Of a stretch of DNA of 64,000 nucleotides, positions 62,680 through 64,000 are shown piece after piece (position 1 is the stretch's first letter; each line of letters starts with the position of its first letter). Source of the stretch: CAYPAV01 sp964408805 (GTDB lineage Bacteria; Pseudomonadota; Alphaproteobacteria; UBA8366); assembly GCA_964408805.1 (NCBI GenBank), contig CAYPAV010000014.1:1-64000 (forward strand), written 5' to 3'. The notes below the pieces were generated by a model that saw only the letters and a list, made by a program, of their open reading frames with translations, ran no database searches and was not told the origin of the DNA. The position numbers and the translations under genes were made by a program.

Positions 62680-63572
62680 GCGGTTTGAAGTTTCGGAAGT
62701 CGAATTTTAGTCTCCTCGGCGCCGAGGCAGCGGGTCTCGCCCTGGCAATGCAGCAAAATGCCTATCGCCAGGCCTTGGTCCAGGAAGGATTCGGCCCGCG
62801 CGACACCTGCATCGAGTGCCGCTTTCCGCGCGGCCGCGGGCAATCTGCCGCAATCCACGGTGACCAATCGGTCGCCGAGATCGCTATCGGGGTCGAGCGA
62901 TACCGCCAGCGCACGCTCGATGGCCGGATGATCGACATCGACCGCGTTGGCGATCAAGGTGGCGGCGGCGTCCGCCTCGGCCGCGTTCCGGGCAAGTACG
63001 GTGACCGCATCGGCGATGCCCAGCGAGAAGCTGCGGCCATGGCGCCCGCTGGTGGCGATTCCGCGAATTGTGGAATCGGCCGTCAATGTCACCGATCCGT
63101 CGGGTCGGGCCTCGGCCAGGCTTGAGACGATTCCGACGGTCAATTCGGCGCCGGGCGTCACATACGCCGCTATGTCGCCGCCATTGTTGACGTAGGCCTT
63201 TTGGAGACCGGGGGCGGGAGTCATCGCCGCCAGAACCTCGTCGGCGACGGAACCGGCGACGGCCGCCATCGGCGTGACGAACGTTTCGAAATGCGGCCGT
63301 ACCGCATTTGCCATTCGTTTAGCTACCGGCCCCTGAAAATGTATCGAGCGTTTCGAAATGAGCGTTCTCAGAAGCGGCAACTCCGCCACCAATTCGGCCA
63401 GCAGACCATCGAAACGCTTGGCGGCCCGTCCGAAGGCCGCGTGCTTCGCGGCGGGCGGCCCTTCCCCATCGATGATCAGATCGATCGGGCCGTCCGCGAG
63501 ATGCAGGCGGCCGTCGCCTAGGATCGTCCGACGTGGACCAGGCGCTTGCCGACGGAGTACGGGAGCCGCCAT
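62664..63572 (-). CDS. UPF0280 family protein (ApbE-related)
   Basis: The 302-residue protein has the UPF0280 features: FVTPMAAVAGSVADEVL, AYVNNGGDIAAYV and ATSGRHGRSFSLGIADAVTVL. The fold resembles ApbE flavin transferases. Function is unknown. The gene lies between nadC and the hydroxynicotinate-reductase-like fragment with overlapping or adjacent ends, so all four are one operon. Confidence 0.87.
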   Translation of the reverse strand: MAAPVLRRQAPGPRRTILGDGRLHLADGPIDLIIDGEGPPAAKHAAFGRAAKRFDGLLAELVAELPLLRTLISKRSIHFQGPVAKRMANAVRPHFETFVTPMAAVAGSVADEVLAAMTPAPGLQKAYVNNGGDIAAYVTPGAELTVGIVSSLAEARPDGSVTLTADSTIRGIATSGRHGRSFSLGIADAVTVLARNAAEADAAATLIANAVDVDHPAIERALAVSLDPDSDLGDRLVTVDCGRLPAAARKAALDAGVARAESFLDQGLAIGILLHCQGETRCLGAEETKIRLPKLQTAWSDA

Positions 63573-63998
63573 CTAATCCGCCTTCCCCGATTGCAACGGC
63601 CAGGGGTTTTCTTCCCGCCAGCTGTCGGCGCGCGCGACGTCGCGGAACTCGGTTATCACGTCGTCGAGCGAGGTGATGCTGTCGACATGCCCGCCGAGGC
63701 CCGCGAATTCGTCTCTCGGCAGGGTAAACTCGATGGGGGCGACAATCGCGGGTGTCGGCACATGGCCGAAGGCTTCATCCGGCATCCGTCCGACATCGAC
63801 CATGACGGTAATGCCGCCGCCCGGCCAGACATAGGCCGGCGCGCCGCCGAGGGTAACGCGGGTCAGGCGCTCGCGAACCGATCGTGTCAGGCGAACCGGG
63901 TTCTCGGTCACCCCCGCGCGCAGTGATCCGCCGGCGCCCGCCATGAACAAGACGGTCGAGATCGAGGGTTCGCAATTCTCGCCGATTCGTTCGACCAC
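63573..63998 (-). CDS. 6-hydroxynicotinate reductase-like C-terminal fragment, runs off window
   Basis: The minus-strand gene enters from beyond 64000, so only the last 142 residues are seen. The segment VTLGGAPAYVWPGGGITVMVDVGRMP and FGHVPTPAIVAPIEFT recall 6-hydroxynicotinate reductase, the enzyme that opens anaerobic nicotinate breakdown. The tail ends NPWPLQSGKAD. The assignment is from memory of that family and is tentative. Its stop is directly followed by the UPF0280 start. Confidence 0.5.
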   Translation of the reverse strand: MVERIGENCEPSISTVLFMAGAGGSLRAGVTENPVRLTRSVRERLTRVTLGGAPAYVWPGGGITVMVDVGRMPDEAFGHVPTPAIVAPIEFTLPRDEFAGLGGHVDSITSLDDVITEFRDVARADSWREENPWPLQSGKAD

Positions 63999-64000
63999 TT

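Noticed and set aside
1..64000. tRNA, rRNA, CRISPR arrays, insertion sequences
   Set aside because: No cloverleaf or rRNA core, no regular short repeats with spacers, and no transposase-like protein were seen by eye.

Overview
The window is high-GC DNA, and its gene types point to an alphaproteobacterium, probably near Rhodospirillales: a CreA-type protein, a PAS_5-like protein, a UPF0280 protein, a TRAP small permease, a CoxLMS-type molybdenum hydroxylase, an M81/MlrC protein, a PleC-like PAS kinase and many FAD, TauD and PhyH oxidoreductases. No rRNA, tRNA, CRISPR array or complete insertion sequence was seen. The window is densely coding: every gap is shorter than 300 bases, the longest being 18916-19141 and 24888-25105.

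Layout. 3-2096: 3' part of an RTX/choice-of-anchor secreted protein with an acidic Glu/Gly repeat. 2104-9380: small-molecule metabolism (class II aldolase, two GSTs, an LLM flavin monooxygenase, a 3-hydroxyisobutyrate dehydrogenase-like enzyme), a DHA2 efflux pump between AT-rich islands, an orphan DctQ and a UreH/NiCoT-like transporter. 9467-15153: TPR glycosyltransferase-like protein, HpaB-type monooxygenase, GMC oxidoreductase, CreA, a MoaD/ThiS-like protein and a HIT protein. 15278-18915: three-subunit molybdenum hydroxylase ending in a clear terminator. 19142-21182: class IV aminotransferase followed 7 bases later by an AhpD-like gene with an in-frame UGA where the second redox cysteine belongs. 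21226-33213: amidohydrolase, MBL hydrolase, orphan secreted Cys-rich protein, PhyH and TauD dioxygenases, a lone receiver, two MFS pumps, an EmrA-like protein, MlrC and a thioesterase. 33279-34546: rplM-rpsI with promoter and terminator. 34569-43570: PAS_5, GNAT, a TPP enzyme, a PAS kinase, an amino-acid-oxidase-like FAD enzyme, a triple RidA fusion and a DMSO-reductase-family enzyme. 43665-47812: complete PotD-B-C-A-like ABC importer. 47825-53936: cupin-like protein, enoyl-CoA hydratase, SDR, TauE, MmgE/PrpD, small membrane protein and FAD oxidoreductase. 53980-59748: signalling island with a truncated HD-GYP regulator, a frameshifted hybrid kinase, a degenerate receiver and a STAS protein. 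59761-64000 (minus): nucleotide/pyridine operon.

The two strongest observations follow. (1) At 20070-21182 a single AhpD-like reading frame crosses UGA 20811-20813. The UGA makes a CxxU redox motif, and 25 bases after it lies a hairpin with a bulged U and a GU-starting loop, as expected of a bacterial SECIS. (2) At 59761-61797 ribose-1,5-bisphosphokinase (PhnN) is fused to an AMP-phosphorylase-type enzyme, so one polypeptide could convert AMP to PRPP. The next gene, nadC, encodes a PRPP consumer. It is followed by UPF0280 and a fragment resembling 6-hydroxynicotinate reductase.

Most catabolic genes are single or in short pairs rather than complete pathways, so their substrates cannot be named. 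Everything here comes from reading the sequence; no database search was run.
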